Assembly (NCBI RefSeq): GCF_946463545.1
Contig: NZ_OX296583.1
Span: forward strand, 62,001 to 126,000
DNA: 64,000 nt
Reading direction: 5' to 3'
From: Methanothermococcus thermolithotrophicus DSM 2095
Lineage (GTDB): Archaea; AGJL01; Methanococci; Methanococcales; Methanococcaceae
The notes beneath the pieces were generated by a model. That model was not told where the DNA came from. It saw only the letters and a program-made list of their open reading frames with translations, and did no database searches. Positions 25,471 to 35,348 of this stretch are shown here, piece after piece. A program made the translations under genes and the position numbers. Position 1 is the stretch's first letter. Each line of letters begins with the position of its first letter.

Positions 25471-28400
25471 GTCTGAAAGACTCATCCATTAAAACAAGGA
25501 TGGAAACGTAGATAATCTATAGGAATCAGGAATAGTATTGACGTCTGAAAGACTCATCCATTAAAACAAGGATGGAAACTAACATCTTTTATTTCTTTCA
25601 TTTTTATTCACCTTGTCTGAAAGACTCATCCATTAAAACAAGGATGGAAACCTGCTAAGAATGATTTTTTAGGCATTGATGTCATGTCTGAAAGACTCAT
25701 CCATTAAAACAAGGATGGAAACACTTTTCAATTATATTTACATTTCCTTTCATTGTCTGAAAGACTCATCCATTAAAACAAGGATGGAAACAATTCTTTT
25801 TCTCTGTGTTGTTTAAATCGGAAAGTCTGAAAGACTCATCCATTAAAACAAGGATGGAAACTTTAATCCTAAAAGCTCTCCAATATTTCTTAAGGTCTGA
25901 AAGACTCATCCATTAAAACAAGGATGGAAACTTTCTTTTTCCATGTTATCACCTTTTTATTTTTGTCTGAAAGACTCATCCATTAAAACAAGGATGGAAA
26001 CGCTGCTTCTATAGTTTCAGCTATTTTCTTCAAGTCTGAAAGACTCATCCATTAAAACAAGGATGGAAACCCTGAAGCATGTTCCTCAATAATGGTGGGT
26101 AGTGTCTGAAAGACTCATCCATTAAAACAAGGATGGAAACCTTTTGGAGGATACTTCCATTCAATATATGCTTGTCTGAAAGACTCATCCATTAAAACAA
26201 GGATGGAAACATTGCTTGAGATCTCCTTTTTTTCTCTTTTTTGTCTGAAAGACTCATCCATTAAAACAAGGATGGAAACGTTTTAAAACCTAGTTTACAC
26301 CGGCCTATCTCATCATCGTCTGAAAGACTCATCCATTAAAACAAGGATGGAAACTTTTCATTTCTTCCCTGTTTTGGGAGTCTGAAAGACTCGTCTGAAA
26401 GACTCATCCATTAAAACAAGGATGGAAACTCATACATTCTTTCATCCCATCCGAAAGTTTTTCATAGTCTGAAAGACTCATCCATTAAAACAAGGATGGA
26501 AACATGGATAAAAAGTAAGATAAAGTAGGGGATTATGTCTGAAAGACTCATCCATTAAAACAAGGATGGAAACTCTTTTCAAAAGCTACGCTGCGGACAT
26601 ATTCTTCGTCTGAAAGACTCATCCATTAAAACAAGGATGGAAACCTCTTTGTTTGCAGTAATTAATTAGTAGTGTGGTGGAGTCTGAAAGACTCATCCAT
26701 TAAAACAAGGATGGAAACATCTCTTGTATCCTGAGATACTCTTGCTCCAACATAGTCTGAAAGACTCATCCATTAAAACAAGGATGGAAACTTGTTGGTA
26801 TTTCTATTAATCTCCAATCACCAGGTCTGAAAGACTCATCCATTAAAACAAGGATGGAAACCGCAAAAGCAAATCATTAACTTGATAGAATATGAGGTCT
26901 GAAAGACTCATCCATTAAAACAAGGATGGAAACTTTGATGTGGTTAATTTTTTATTTGTGGCTTTAAGTCTGAAAGACTCATCCATTAAAACAAGGATGG
27001 AAACAATGATTAAGGTTAATATGATAAATTTTAATAATGTCTGAAAGACTCATCCATTAAAACAAGGATGGAAACTTTTTGCACATAGTGCCTCTACATA
27101 ATTGTTTGTGTCTGAAAGACTCATCCATTAAAACAAGGATGGAAACTTGTATTGGTTATTTTTATTAATTCATCGCTATTTAGTCTGAAAGACTCATCCA
27201 TTAAAACAAGGATGGAAACTGTTTAGGTCATTCAAATCAATCTTATTTACTGCACTGTCTGAAAGACTCATCCATTAAAACAAGGATGGAAACAAGACCA
27301 AACGGCTGCAGCATCAACTTTTGTTGTATTGTCTGAAAGACTCATCCATTAAAACAAGGATGGAAACTTTTTCAACCGTTATAGTAAATCAAAGTTTTTG
27401 TCTGAAAGACTCATCCATTAAAACAAGGATGGAAACTTACTCTTTCAATGGTCGTATACTCATCAGGTTGTGTCTGAAAGACTCATCCATTAAAACAAGG
27501 ATGGAAACGGATATATTGATTACGGGGAAAAGGAAGGCTTTAAAAGTCTGAAAGACTCATCCATTAAAACAAGGATGGAAACAAAGTTGTCTTTTTTCAT
27601 GGTGGTAATTATTAATCTGTCTGAAAGACTCATCCATTAAAACAAGGATGGAAACAAGAATATAAACTTGGCATGTACATCTACACAAATGTCTGAAAGA
27701 CTCATCCATTAAAACAAGGATGGAAACATCTACAGCATCACGAAATACTTCATTACCTAAAGTCTGAAAGACTCATCCATTAAAACAAGGATGGAAACTC
27801 ATTATGTAAAATACCAAAGTGATATAATAATCAGTCTGAAAGACTCATCCATTAAAACAAGGATGGAAACTCATTCTACAAGGGAACCGGACAACATCCA
27901 TTTATGTCTGAAAGACTCATCCATTAAAACAAGGATGGAAACAACATGGATTAAAAGTTGATGGAACTGGCATACAGTCTGAAAGACTCATCCATTAAAA
28001 CAAGGATGGAAACTAAACTCTACCTTATATTTTATTTTTATTTCATGTCTGAAAGACTCATCCATTAAAACAAGGATGGAAACAGCTTTTTAACCCAGCA
28101 ATATATTTTGCATCAACGTCTGAAAGACTCATCCATTAAAACAAGGATGGAAACTTTACAGTCCATACTCCATTAACATTCAAATAAAGTCTGAAAGACT
28201 CATCCATTAAAACAAGGATGGAAACTTATATCTACACTTAATGTTGCTCCATCTCCTTGTGTCTGAAAGACTCATCCATTAAAACAAGGATGGAAACTGA
28301 GAAGGTATAGAGTTAAAGAAATATCTAAAAAGTCTGAAAGACTCATCCATTAAAACAAGGATGGAAACAAGAAATGTACATTTGTGATTTGATAGACAGA

Positions 28401-28657
28401 AAAAAAGTCTGAAAGACTCATCCATTAAAACAAGGATGGAAACAATTTAAATAAAAATCATTCAAAAAGTAGAAGGTGTCTGAAAGACTCATCCATTAAA
28501 ACAAGGATGGAAACCCTTTCCAGCCCCAATGCCTCATAAGCGGTTATGTCTGAAAGACTCATCCATTAAAACAAGGATGGAAACTCGAAGAATGGATAGA
28601 AATAAGAAACCTTATTGAAAGTCTGAAAGACTCATCCATTAAAACAAGGATGGAAAC
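25471..28657 (+). CRISPR. CRISPR array, 45 intact 37-nt repeats
   Basis: Repeats begin GTCTGAAAGACTC and end AAACAAGGATGGAAAC, and contain a CATCC/GGATG stem with an A/T-rich loop. By eye I count 45 intact copies starting at 25471 and ending at 28657, all identical as far as I could check, with spacers of about 31-38 nt. Copy 46 (28692) is split. The spacer before the repeat at 26393 ends in an extra GTCTGAAAGACTC (26380-26392), a partial repeat duplication. Near-perfect repeat identity fits an active array in the type I-B locus. The first copy lies at the cas4 side, so the newest spacers should be there. Confidence 0.97.
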
Positions 28658-28691
28658 GTCTCTCTATAAACTTTTTTAATTCTAAATTTCA

Positions 28692-28787
28692 GTCTGAAAG
28701 ACTCATCCATTATTTTATTTGGATCCAACCTTTTCTAAAGGTTGGAAATCAAACAACTACGTTGTTTGATTAAACAAGGATGGGAAC
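28692..28787 (+). CRISPR. Last array repeat, split by a palindromic insert
   Basis: The left 21 nt of the repeat (28692-28712) are intact. A 59-bp insert follows (28713-28771) with two hairpins, GGATCCAACC-TTTTC-TAAAGGTTGG and ATCAAACAAC-TAC-GTTGTTTGAT. The right half AAACAAGGATGGGAAC (28772-28787) has one mismatch. The split point is the same as in the decayed array at 9211 and 9406. No further repeats follow. Confidence 0.85.
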
Positions 28788-28904
28788 ATTCTTCAAAACA
28801 TTTATGTTTTCCTCATCAATGTTTTGTTAAAATCCGGTTATTGTGGGATGGGAATTTGTGTTTGTCTTATGTTACATATATAATAATACCAAAGAGGTAT
28901 TTTT

Positions 28905-29688
28905 ATGAAAAAATTTGGACAAAGTAATCTTGTTACTTATGATATTTTAGAATTAATTTCTGAGGATGATAAAGTTGTTGTTTCGTTTAATATTTGTAGT
29001 ACGGATTCTTTACGGCAGGTTTCTATTGTTTTGACAATGAAGAAACTATATATTCTCAAAAAAGACAACTTAGGTAAATCAATTCTTGAAATACCTGCAG
29101 ATGAAATTGTTTTTATTAACTATGGGGTGAATATTAAAAAATCAATATTAAAATGTGATTCTAAGTTGATTGGGGTATTAAGGGTTGTAGATATCAAAAA
29201 GAAAATTTTTGAGGTTACAATAGAAGATATTCCTCTACAAAACTTCGAAAAACCTCTTTATAGAATAAAGAAAGAGCTGGAGATTATAACGGGTAAAAAC
29301 TGGCAGATTATACAGCCTATTAGGGAGATTCTGATAAAGAGAACAGATGTTAATGAAAATGAACTTTTGGGTAATGTAGTTAAAAATATGGCTGCTTGTT
29401 CAACAAAACCGTCGTTATCAAAAATAGTAGAAAAAACAGATAGTTCTAATTTACAGAGAATCTCAGAAAGTGAAATGACAGGCGGTTTACTCCAAACGTT
29501 GCAGGATGTGTTTTCAAATCCATCATACAAAGGGAATAATATATTTTATACTAGGTATTGTTGCCATTACAATCATTTCCGCATTAGCTGAAAAAATTAT
29601 TACAGTCATATTCCTATTCCTGATAATATATGTACTCATCATATACTTACAAAAAGGAAATTCAAAAACTTCAAAACGGAAAAGATGA
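28905..29688 (+). pseudogene. PH-like domain membrane protein, apparently frameshifted
   Basis: The first frame (28905-29591, 228 aa) has a PH-like start (VVVSFNICSTD..VLTMKKLYILKK, then EIPADEIVFINYG) and a charged middle part. It then ends in an unlikely tail (FYTRYCCHYNHFRIS). The +1 frame (29506-29688) continues with GIVAITIISALAEK and two overlapping membrane helices, ending in SKTSKRKR. The switch lies near 29525-29550, by the run AAAGGG. A one-base insertion in an ancestral gene of about 260 codons is the simplest reading; a sequencing error is the main alternative. Function unknown. Confidence 0.6.
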
Positions 29689-29842
29689 TTTCATATCTTT
29701 CACATTCCTCTGCATACGAACGCTAGGAATGGTCGCCTGTATTTAATTTACAAATTTTGTAGCACGAAAGAATTAACTTTCCGAGTTTAAATTAAGTTTT
29801 CGTTCAACCTTATTCTATTCCGAATATTATGTCTTGATTAAC

Positions 29843-30514
29843 TCATTCCACATTTCCTAAATTCTTTAAAATTTCACTTCCGAGTTTTGATTGTGTATAT
29901 TTTTCAATATAATTGATATTTTGGTGTTTTGTTATTTTTGCTAGAACCTGAGAAGGAATGCCCTGTTCTCCAAGGTATGTAATATACGCATATCTAAATG
30001 AGTGTGAGTTTATACCGTAATTTTTTGATAGCCATGTTCCTAGTCTGTTTACGATTTTTAATCTGGTTTTTTTCTTTTCTTCTATTGTTTCTGAGCTCGA
30101 AACTTCTTCCATGATTTTTATAAATTCTTCTTTTACGAGTTCGATATCGTTTTTATTTACGCATTTTGGTAGGATTAGGTCTCTTAGTTCTCCGTCTTTT
30201 CTTTTTTGTGTTCTTACTTTAACAATTACTCTATCGTTCCAGTTGATTTCGTCTAAATTTATGCATAGGGTTATCATTCCTGTGATTGCCTCCCATATTC
30301 TGCATCCGTTCCGTAATTGTAGTAGAAAGGTTAATAGGTAGGCGTATTTTTTCTTTTGTTTTTTGTATAGGAATGGTTTGCGCCGGAGCTCGTCTAATTC
30401 ACTTTTCAGCATTTTGTAGGTTGTTTCGTAGTTTAGTCCTTTGTCCCATGTTCCTGTTGTTTTTTGTGTGTTTGTTTGGTTTGTGGTGTTGTGGGTCCAG
30501 TCCCAGGTTTTCAT
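29843..30514 (-). CDS. Tyrosine recombinase/integrase
   Basis: A 223-residue site-specific recombinase. The catalytic set of the tyrosine recombinase family is present: Arg in LQLRNGCRIWEAI, a Lys in KVRTQKRKDG, HSFRYAYITYL for His-x-x-Arg, ITKHQ for the second His, and Tyr in YIEKYTQ. The N-terminal part (first 25 residues rich in Thr, Asn and Gln) is short for a full arm-binding domain. GGTGAAAAA precedes the ATG. It lies beside pseudogenes and the array end, so it is probably a leftover of an integrated element; no att repeats were found. Confidence 0.75.
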   Translation of the reverse strand: MKTWDWTHNTTNQTNTQKTTGTWDKGLNYETTYKMLKSELDELRRKPFLYKKQKKKYAYLLTFLLQLRNGCRIWEAITGMITLCINLDEINWNDRVIVKVRTQKRKDGELRDLILPKCVNKNDIELVKEEFIKIMEEVSSSETIEEKKKTRLKIVNRLGTWLSKNYGINSHSFRYAYITYLGEQGIPSQVLAKITKHQNINYIEKYTQSKLGSEILKNLGNVE

Positions 30515-30795
30515 TTTTTCACCTTTGGTTTGGTATTTTTTTACTGATGTTGGAGTTTGGTTCGAAACTATACCTTTTAAATACTCCCAAAAAATAACAT
30601 ATAAATACTATAAAAACATATGCCGAGAAAATCAAAAATGCAATTAAAAGCTAAATTTGAACACGCCCCATATACACAAAAATCAAAATCATAAGTAAAA
30701 AAGCATGAGATATAACTATAATTCCATCTACGCCAACGATTTATTAATATAAGACGCTTTTAAAATAGGATAGCCCAGCGCATTGGGTTATAATG
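30515..30795. other. Gap upstream of the integrase
   Basis: Contains a TATA-like TATTTAAAAGG on the minus strand near 30573-30583, fitting the integrase promoter. A 24-codon ORF at 30620-30694 (+) encodes the basic peptide MPRKSKMQLKAKFEHAPY and beyond, but has no ribosome binding site and no recognisable family. Otherwise nothing is seen. Confidence 0.35.
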
Positions 30796-31400
30796 TTTTA
30801 ACAAGTTGAATATATTCATTTTTAATTTTTTCTCCATATGACTATCTTCTTTAATATCCAGTCTTTTTTGAAGATATTTAAAACCATCTTAGTACAGAAT
30901 TTAATAAGTTTTTCGTTATTTAATGCCTCAATTAAAACAGTCCTTCCACCAATAACCTCATAAGCATCATGAATATTAGAAATAGCACTTTCCAACAAAT
31001 ACCTTCCATAATCTTATTCCAAAATAGATCATTTTTCTCCAACTGTCCAATTATATAAATGGGAAATTCTCTTTTATCTTTTGAAAGTCCATCTAATCTT
31101 TTCAACGTCTTCTTTGAAACCTCTTCAACAATTTTTAAAATGATAGTGTTAAAGTGAAATAGCCTAAAATATTAGTAGTTCCCTTTTTAATAACTAAGTA
31201 TGTCCTGTTTTTGTTTTTTTATTCAATCACCTGAACGAAGTGAAGGTGAGTTATAAAAATCACGAAGCGATTTTTATTCAAATAATATGGAAGAATTTTT
31301 TAAGAAGTTTTCCACATCAGTATTTTTAGAGCATTTAAATGCATTTAGTAAGTTTTTAACTTTTTTTATTATAGTTATTCAACAAGAATTTTTAAAGGAA
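30796..31400 (-). pseudogene. GNAT-type acetyltransferase remnant with several frameshifts
   Basis: Reading the minus strand across frames recovers, in order, FKCSKNTDVENFLKNSSILFE, KTKTGHT(Y)LVIKKG, LGYFTLTLS, KIVEEVSKKTLKRLDGLS, FPIYIIGQLEKND, LLESAISNIHDAYEVIGGR, TVLIEALNNEKLIKF and a final NEYIQLVKTL stop. This order is that of the GNAT proteins that often serve as toxins (VLGYF, PIYLIGQL, EKLIKFY). At least four frame changes make it non-functional. A palindromic element at 31227-31270 interrupts it. The toxin assignment is inference. Confidence 0.55.
31216..31281. repeat. Palindromic element inserted into the GNAT remnant, with flanking direct repeats
   Basis: TTTTTATTCAA occurs at 31216-31226 and 31271-31281, on either side of a unit made of TCACCTGAAC-GAAG-TGAAGGTGA and ATAAAAATC-ACGAA-GCGATTTTTAT. 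The matching halves of the GNAT remnant lie on both sides. The direct repeats look like a target duplication, although the right copy overlaps the second palindrome. Confidence 0.6.
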
Positions 31401-31506
31401 TTATAACTGCATCCTCTTCGCTCATTCAATCAGATAATCGAAACTAAACTTTATACTATTACACAACACAAGGTTAATCACATTAAAAAGTAAAATAAGT
31501 GATGAT

Positions 31507-31657
31507 ATGATTCTAAACACCATATATAAAGAAGAGAACACATGCATCACAAAATGTTTGGAAATAGGAACCATAGTCAAGAGCTTCAATCAAAGAAGCA
31601 CTGGAAAATTTAAAAGAAGCTACTGAACTTTATTTAGAAGAGTTTCCATGTATGTAA
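31507..31657 (+). pseudogene. HicB-like antitoxin remnant
   Basis: An ATG at 31507 starts ILNTIYKEENTCITKCLEIGTIV, then a frame change leads to SIKEALENLKEATELYLEEFP and a stop at 31657. The second part is the conserved HicB motif (EALENLKEAIELYLEE). Only about 50 codons remain and one frameshift breaks it. No hicA partner is seen beside it. Confidence 0.6.
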
Positions 31658-31666
31658 CTATATCAC

Positions 31667-32443
31667 TTAAATATTACAATTTGATTTTATTGGAGTAATA
31701 CTTGCATGCTCAGGATAGCATTCATACAATATTTCCCTTCCTTTTTTAGAGTTGATTGGTATAAAACCATTTTTTTCTAAAATTTTCTGTCCAGTATATG
31801 ACAATACAAATTCTTTATACCTATAAGCCAAGTCCTTATTTTCTGAGTTTTCCATAACTCCAATAGTGAAAAATCCTGTTTCTCTTTCCACATATTTAGC
31901 AGGAATTTCAATAATATCAATGTTCCCATCAATACCCTTCAAAGTCGTGCATCTTTTTTCTACAATAACAGCATCACAATCCCCATTAACAACAGATTTT
32001 AACATTTTTCTATAACAATCAAAATCCTTAGCGCTCCTATCATATATTCTTTTAATTAAATCCCCAATATACGGTAAAGCAATGATTTCTGATATTGTAG
32101 CTTTTGAAGAAGTATATACAATAACATAATCTCTTAATAAATCCTCCAATCCATTTATATTCTTAGGATTCCCCAGCTGTGTTGCTATAACCCACTGAGT
32201 AAATTGATAAACATTATACCCATCTTCTATTAATCCACTCTTAGATAATAGTTTAGAATACATAACACCCCTTGGAAGAAAAACATCAGCATAAGCTCCA
32301 TTTAATAATTCATCTTTTAAAATTGGGGACGACTTTCCAGTAAATCTTACCCTACAATCATACATTTTCTCAAAAACATGATTTACCTTCTGAAGTGCCT
32401 CAGTTGGACCCCCACAACTATATACTACCAATTCATCTTTCAT
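31667..32443 (-). CDS. Solute-binding-protein-like (ModA/PBP type II) protein without signal peptide
   Basis: A 258-residue PBP type II domain (LVVYSCGGPTEALQKVNHVFEKMYDCRVRFTGKSSP, then ADVFLPRGV, ATQLGNPKNI, GDCDAVIVEKRC, YKEFVLSYTGQKILEKNGF). The overall pattern is that of molybdate/tungstate-binding proteins. It starts directly with the first strand, so no signal peptide or lipobox exists; the start is fixed by GGTGAGCTC before the ATG. The protein should be cytoplasmic. Seven or more Cys are present. It is divergent from the opu operon. Confidence 0.6.
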   Translation of the reverse strand: MKDELVVYSCGGPTEALQKVNHVFEKMYDCRVRFTGKSSPILKDELLNGAYADVFLPRGVMYSKLLSKSGLIEDGYNVYQFTQWVIATQLGNPKNINGLEDLLRDYVIVYTSSKATISEIIALPYIGDLIKRIYDRSAKDFDCYRKMLKSVVNGDCDAVIVEKRCTTLKGIDGNIDIIEIPAKYVERETGFFTIGVMENSENKDLAYRYKEFVLSYTGQKILEKNGFIPINSKKGREILYECYPEHASITPIKSNCNI

Positions 32444-32559
32444 GAGCTCACCTTATTAGATTTTATAATATGTTGCTCTTTATTAAATCATTGTTCAAAT
32501 AAATTCATTGACTTATATTCTATTTTTTTCTATTAATTTATTGTTAATTAATACATCAA

Positions 32560-32577
32560 TAATACACAAATGTATTA
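32560..32577. promoter_or_regulatory. Palindrome upstream of the opu operon
   Basis: TAATACA-CAAA-TGTATTA, 7-bp arms with a 4-nt loop, about 70 bp before the opuC binding-protein start. It may be an operator for osmotic control; this is inference from position only. Confidence 0.35.
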
Positions 32578-32647
32578 GAAAATTTATTAAGTTAATCTTA
32601 AATATTATTAACATAATTTTTTAAAGCATTAGTAGAGAGGTGAGCGT

Positions 32648-33547
32648 ATGAAAAAGATATTGGCATTAGTTATGGGCGCCATACTTGTTATTACGGTGCT
32701 TTGTGGATGCACGACACAAAAAGAAGAAACTACCACAATTGTCATTGGTTCTAAACCTTTCAACGAGCAATATATTGTAGCCCATATGATGGCAATCCTC
32801 CTTGAAGAAAATGGTTATAAAGCCGAAGTGAAAGAAGGGCTTGGAGGAACGATGATTAACTATGAAGCCCTTAAAAAAGGTCAAATACATGCTTATGTAG
32901 AATATACCGGAACAGCATATAATGAAATTCTAAAATTAGACCCCCCAAAAGAATGGAATCCAGATTACATATACGATAAAAGTGCTGAGGAAATGTTAAA
33001 GAAAGATAATATTATAACAGTTGCAAAACTTGGATTTAGAGACGATTATGCCATAGCAGTTAAAAAAGATCTTGCTGAAAAACATAACTTAAAAAAATTA
33101 AGTGATTTGGCACCTTACGCTCCAGATATGACACTTGGAACAGATATAGAGTTTGCCACAAGACCAGATGGATTACCAAGAATAAAAGAAGTTTATGGCT
33201 TCACATTTGGAAATGTAAAACAGATGGAACCAACACTTATGTATGAAGCAATAAAAAATGATGAGGTAGATTCAATCTCAGCATATACAACAGATTCAAG
33301 AGTTGATCTGTTTAACTTAAAGATTCTCGAAGATGATAAAGGAGCACTACCACCTTACGATGCCATAATCATAATGAACAAGGACTTCACTGACAAACAT
33401 CCAGATGTTGTGAATGTTCTTAAAAAACTCAATGGCGTGTTAGATACAGACACAATGAGAGCATTAAACTACCAATACGATGTTGAGAAAAAAGATGCAG
33501 ATAAAATAGCAAGAGAATTTTTAACAAAAAAAGGATTAATTAAATAA
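32648..33547 (+). CDS. Compatible-solute ABC transporter, substrate-binding lipoprotein (OpuC/OsmF type)
   Basis: A 299-residue lipoprotein: a signal sequence with lipobox LCGC (Cys20), then a type II binding fold of the glycine betaine/choline/carnitine family ([85 protein letters not shown]). It should capture a quaternary-amine osmolyte outside the cell. GAGGTGAGC precedes the start. First gene of a four-gene operon; a T-rich spacer (33553-33580) before the ATPase gene might limit downstream expression. Confidence 0.88.
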   Translation: MKKILALVMGAILVITVLCGCTTQKEETTTIVIGSKPFNEQYIVAHMMAILLEENGYKAEVKEGLGGTMINYEALKKGQIHAYVEYTGTAYNEILKLDPPKEWNPDYIYDKSAEEMLKKDNIITVAKLGFRDDYAIAVKKDLAEKHNLKKLSDLAPYAPDMTLGTDIEFATRPDGLPRIKEVYGFTFGNVKQMEPTLMYEAIKNDEVDSISAYTTDSRVDLFNLKILEDDKGALPPYDAIIIMNKDFTDKHPDVVNVLKKLNGVLDTDTMRALNYQYDVEKKDADKIAREFLTKKGLIK

Positions 33548-33590
33548 TAATAATTTTTTTAATTCTTCTTTCTTTTTTTTGGTGATTAAA

Positions 33591-34706
33591 ATGCTACTTG
33601 ATGATATAGATAGCATAGCACTTAACAATGTTACAAAACACTATGGAAAATTTACAGCAGTTGATAATGTTAGCCTTGAAATTTTTGGTGGAGAGCTCAT
33701 AATTTTAATCGGTCCAAGTGGCTCAGGAAAAACAACTATTCTTAAAATGATAAATAGGATTGTAGAGCCGGATGAAGGTCAAGTATTTATAAACAGACAG
33801 AATGTAAAAGATTTTGATGAGGTTAAACTTAGAAGAAGCATAGGATATGTAATACAACAGATTGGATTATTCCCCCACATGACTGTCAAAGAAAACATAT
33901 CACTTCTTTTAAAGTTAGAAAAATACAGTAAAGAAGAAATTGAAAATAGAGTCAATAAAGTATTGGATTTGGTAGCTTTGCCAGAGAAATTTGCAGATAG
34001 ATATCCTCATCAGTTAAGCGGAGGGCAGCAGCAACGAGTTGGATTAGCAAGAGCTCTTGCTTTGGACCCCCCTCTTTTACTTATGGATGAACCTTTTGGA
34101 GCATTGGACCCAATTCTGAGAAAACAGTTGCAGGACGAGTTCTTAAAAATTAAAAAATCCTTAAAAAAGACCATAGTTTTTGTAACGCATGATATTGAAG
34201 AGGCATTCAAACTTGGGGACAGAATTGCTGTAATAAATAATGGAAAAATAATTCAAGTTGGATATCCAGAGGAGCTCCTATTAAATCCAGCTAATGAATT
34301 TGTTGAAAAGCTTGTGGATGCAGATAAGAAGTTTAAGCATCTTAACACACTGAAAGTTAAAGATGTAATGATTGACATTGACCCATATCTTATTGAGATT
34401 AACAATGTAAATGATATGGAAAAGGATACAATAATAAAAATTATGAACAAGAGAGGCATAGAACTTGCCGTTATTGTGAATAATGGAGTATTACTCGGTA
34501 TTTTAGAGTTTAAAAATTTTTTCAAGTTCAATGACATTACTAATTCTATTGACAAACCATTGGTATTCTCCCCTAATGATTTCCTTGCTTCTGTTTTATC
34601 AGAGATGAAAGCTAAAAAGGCATCTTTTGGAATTGTTATCAATGAAAAAAATGAAAGACCTGCGGGAATACTATTAGCCAATGATATTCTTTTGAAGTTG
34701 TTATGA
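33591..34706 (+). CDS. Compatible-solute ABC transporter ATPase with CBS pair (OpuCA type)
   Basis: A 371-residue ATPase: Walker A GPSGSGKTT, Q loop YVIQQIGLFPH, signature LSGGQQQRVG, Walker B LLLMDEPFGALD, H loop VTHD. Two C-terminal CBS domains (from LKVKDVMIDIDPYLIE, around 270-371) are the ionic-strength or nucleotide sensor known for this family. The ATG at 33591 has GGTGAT 4 nt upstream; an upstream TTG frame is rejected. The transported solute is inferred from the operon. Confidence 0.9.
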   Translation: MLLDDIDSIALNNVTKHYGKFTAVDNVSLEIFGGELIILIGPSGSGKTTILKMINRIVEPDEGQVFINRQNVKDFDEVKLRRSIGYVIQQIGLFPHMTVKENISLLLKLEKYSKEEIENRVNKVLDLVALPEKFADRYPHQLSGGQQQRVGLARALALDPPLLLMDEPFGALDPILRKQLQDEFLKIKKSLKKTIVFVTHDIEEAFKLGDRIAVINNGKIIQVGYPEELLLNPANEFVEKLVDADKKFKHLNTLKVKDVMIDIDPYLIEINNVNDMEKDTIIKIMNKRGIELAVIVNNGVLLGILEFKNFFKFNDITNSIDKPLVFSPNDFLASVLSEMKAKKASFGIVINEKNERPAGILLANDILLKLL

Positions 34707-34715
34707 GGGAGAGAA

Positions 34716-35348
34716 ATGGATATTTTTGTGATTTGGGAAACCCAAAATCTAACTTTAAGAACTATTGAACATTTAAGGATGTTTGGGATATCGTTAATTC
34801 TTTCAATATTAATTGGCATAACAGTTGGTTTTTGTTTGTATAGACACCAAAAACTTGCAACAATTACACTGAATGTATTAAATATAATTGAGGTAATTCC
34901 AACCCTCGCTCTACTTGTCTTATTTATCCCAATTTTAGGAATAGGTGAAGAGCCAACTATTGCCGCATCTGTTCTCTACTCAATACTTCCAATTGCAAGA
35001 AACACTTATGTAGGACTTATAACTGTTGATAAAAGTTATATAGATGTAGCAGAGGCTATGGGTATGAGGGAGAGAGATATATTATTAAAAATAAGGTTCC
35101 CACTCTCCCTTCCACTTATAGCAGCAGGTGTTAGGATAGCCGTTGTATTTACAATGGGAGTTATCACATTAGGAGGAATTATAGCCGCAGGTGGTTTAGG
35201 AGCTCCGATACAAACTGGAATACATATGTATGATAAGGATATTATTCTTGTAGCTGGTTTATGGGTTGGTATTTTGGCTTTAATTCTTGATGGATTTGCG
35301 GCAGTTTTGGAAAAATATTTAAGGGGGCGCTATCATGGTGCCGATTGA
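34716..35348 (+). CDS. Compatible-solute ABC transporter permease (OpuCB/OpuCD type)
   Basis: A 210-residue permease with five or six predicted membrane helices and the EAA loop IDVAEAMGMRERDILLKIRFPLSLPLI, which contacts the ATPase. It overlaps the next permease gene by 14 nt. The ATG lies 9 nt after the ATPase stop with GAGGGAGAGAA between. Confidence 0.9.
   Translation: MDIFVIWETQNLTLRTIEHLRMFGISLILSILIGITVGFCLYRHQKLATITLNVLNIIEVIPTLALLVLFIPILGIGEEPTIAASVLYSILPIARNTYVGLITVDKSYIDVAEAMGMRERDILLKIRFPLSLPLIAAGVRIAVVFTMGVITLGGIIAAGGLGAPIQTGIHMYDKDIILVAGLWVGILALILDGFAAVLEKYLRGRYHGAD

Noticed and set aside
27321-27551. A 76-codon frame with repeated CLKDSSIKTRMET units
   Set aside because: It is the translation of CRISPR repeats and spacers, not a gene.
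25471-28657. Spacers matching other parts of this window
   Set aside because: A limited look by eye gave no convincing match; a proper search is needed before any self-targeting claim.
29689-29842. att site for the integrase
   Set aside because: No tRNA gene or direct repeat found near the integrase.
30620-30694. 24-codon basic ORF
   Set aside because: No binding site or family match; kept only as a note in the gap entry.
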